Source of the DNA: Candidatus Saccharimonadia bacterium | GTDB lineage: Bacteria > Patescibacteriota > Saccharimonadia > Saccharimonadales > Saccharimonadaceae | Direction: 5' to 3' | Assembly: GCA_023257055.1 (NCBI GenBank) | Contig: JALRDG010000066.1 | Span: 1 to 5,494 of the forward strand | Length of the DNA: 5,494 nt | Part shown: in pieces, positions 5,027 through 5,494 of the stretch | How the letters are laid out: the number at the start of each line of letters is the position of its first letter | Numbering within the stretch: position 1 is the first letter of the stretch | Position numbers and translations under genes: made by a program | The notes under the pieces: generated by a model | Told to the model about the DNA's origin: nothing | Database searches by the model: none | The model's input: the letters and a program-made list of their open reading frames with translations, nothing else

Positions 5027-5494
5027 TTGTTCGCGCGAATACAGCAATTTCTGGGTGGTGGCCAATATAAAAATGACAATCATACAGGATTTTTTGTATC
5101 GAGAGGGGTAGTGTTTTGCGTACTGACGCTTGCCGCAGCAATTATTGGATCGCAATTCATCGAAGTAAAGGCGGCGCCGGTGTTGGCAGATGGATTCACC
5201 GTACGCACCATGCCGAGCGGACAGGCCGACCTTTTGACGGATTTCAGTTTTACGTCGGATGGTAGTTATTTTACGACTGGAAAGAATGGGCGCGTTGCTT
5301 GGGTGTCGGCAGCGGGTACGGCAAAAACAATCGCAACACTACCGGTCGTGGCCGATGGTGATATGGGATTGGTGGGTGTTGCGGTCTCGCACAATGATGA
5401 CACGTCGAAGGTTATTTATACTGTACGCACTGTTCTCGTTAATAATGTTGCGACGATGCGACTCAGTGCATGGACGGTTGCTGGCTCGCCAACT
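5027..5494 (+). CDS. Exported beta-propeller resembling PQQ-type glucose/sorbosone dehydrogenase, 3' end missing
   Basis: The first 156 residues are in the window and the frame runs off the right edge. The start is TTG. The N-terminus has a hydrophilic stretch (1-26), a hydrophobic segment (about 28-45) and VKAAP at 47-51, which could be a signal peptidase site (after A49 or A50); otherwise it is a membrane anchor. From about 57 the pattern matches blade 1 of the glucose/sorbosone dehydrogenase (GSDH) propeller family: DFSFTSDGSYFTTGKNGRVAW at 72-92, then AAGTAKTIATLP, and a GLVGVAVSHND segment (114-124) corresponding to the family's GLLGIAxDPxF, followed by KVIYTVRT. Family members oxidise aldose sugars with PQQ in the periplasm or outside the cell. 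The catalytic His/Arg and calcium ligands lie mostly beyond the window, so enzymatic activity is unproven. It could be a non-catalytic propeller adhesin. Confidence 0.75.
   Translation, partial: MFARIQQFLGGGQYKNDNHTGFFVSRGVVFCVLTLAAAIIGSQFIEVKAAPVLADGFTVRTMPSGQADLLTDFSFTSDGSYFTTGKNGRVAWVSAAGTAKTIATLPVVADGDMGLVGVAVSHNDDTSKVIYTVRTVLVNNVATMRLSAWTVAGSPT

Overview
The window most likely comes from a candidate phyla radiation (CPR/Patescibacteria) bacterium, probably Saccharibacteria (TM7). The main clue is the pilin N-terminus at 2202 (minus strand). Its short leader, GYTIIELL cleavage motif and ITLVSYRAIQ helix are what I associate with pilins of that group. The compact layout fits: a 2-bp gap between convergent genes, an 8-nt gene overlap, and sparse Shine-Dalgarno use. 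UGA is not used as a stop by any complete gene here, but no frame reads through it either, so nothing suggests a reassigned code. The lineage call is an inference from family resemblance, with no marker gene to confirm it.

Layout. 2-1675 (+): a secreted-type subtilisin-family (S8) protease whose 5' end lies off the left edge. 1678-4614 (-), in transcription order: a soluble triple-PAS histidine kinase (4614-2686), a stand-alone receiver protein overlapping it by 8 nt (2693-2316), and a type IV pilin-like protein (2202-1678) that meets the protease gene tail to tail. 4774-4891 (-): tRNA-Lys(CUU) with its own promoter and terminator. 5027-5494 (+): the first 156 codons of a membrane-anchored or secreted beta-propeller resembling PQQ-type glucose/sorbosone dehydrogenases, with a strong promoter, a strong ribosome-binding site and a TTG start, running off the right edge.

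How the parts may work together. Kinase and receiver form a clear two-component pair. The receiver has no DNA-binding or enzymatic output, so it probably acts by protein contact, as CheY/PilG-like proteins do. A pilin gene lies directly downstream on the same strand, which suggests, but does not prove, a link between an intracellular PAS-sensed signal and pilus function. The protease and the beta-propeller are both probable surface or exported proteins, so the window has a cell-surface flavour that would suit an epibiotic lifestyle. I see no CRISPR array, insertion sequence, integrase or phage gene. No gene-free stretch exceeds 300 bases; the largest, about 160 bases between the kinase start and the tRNA terminator, holds a promoter and a possible 10-codon upstream ORF.
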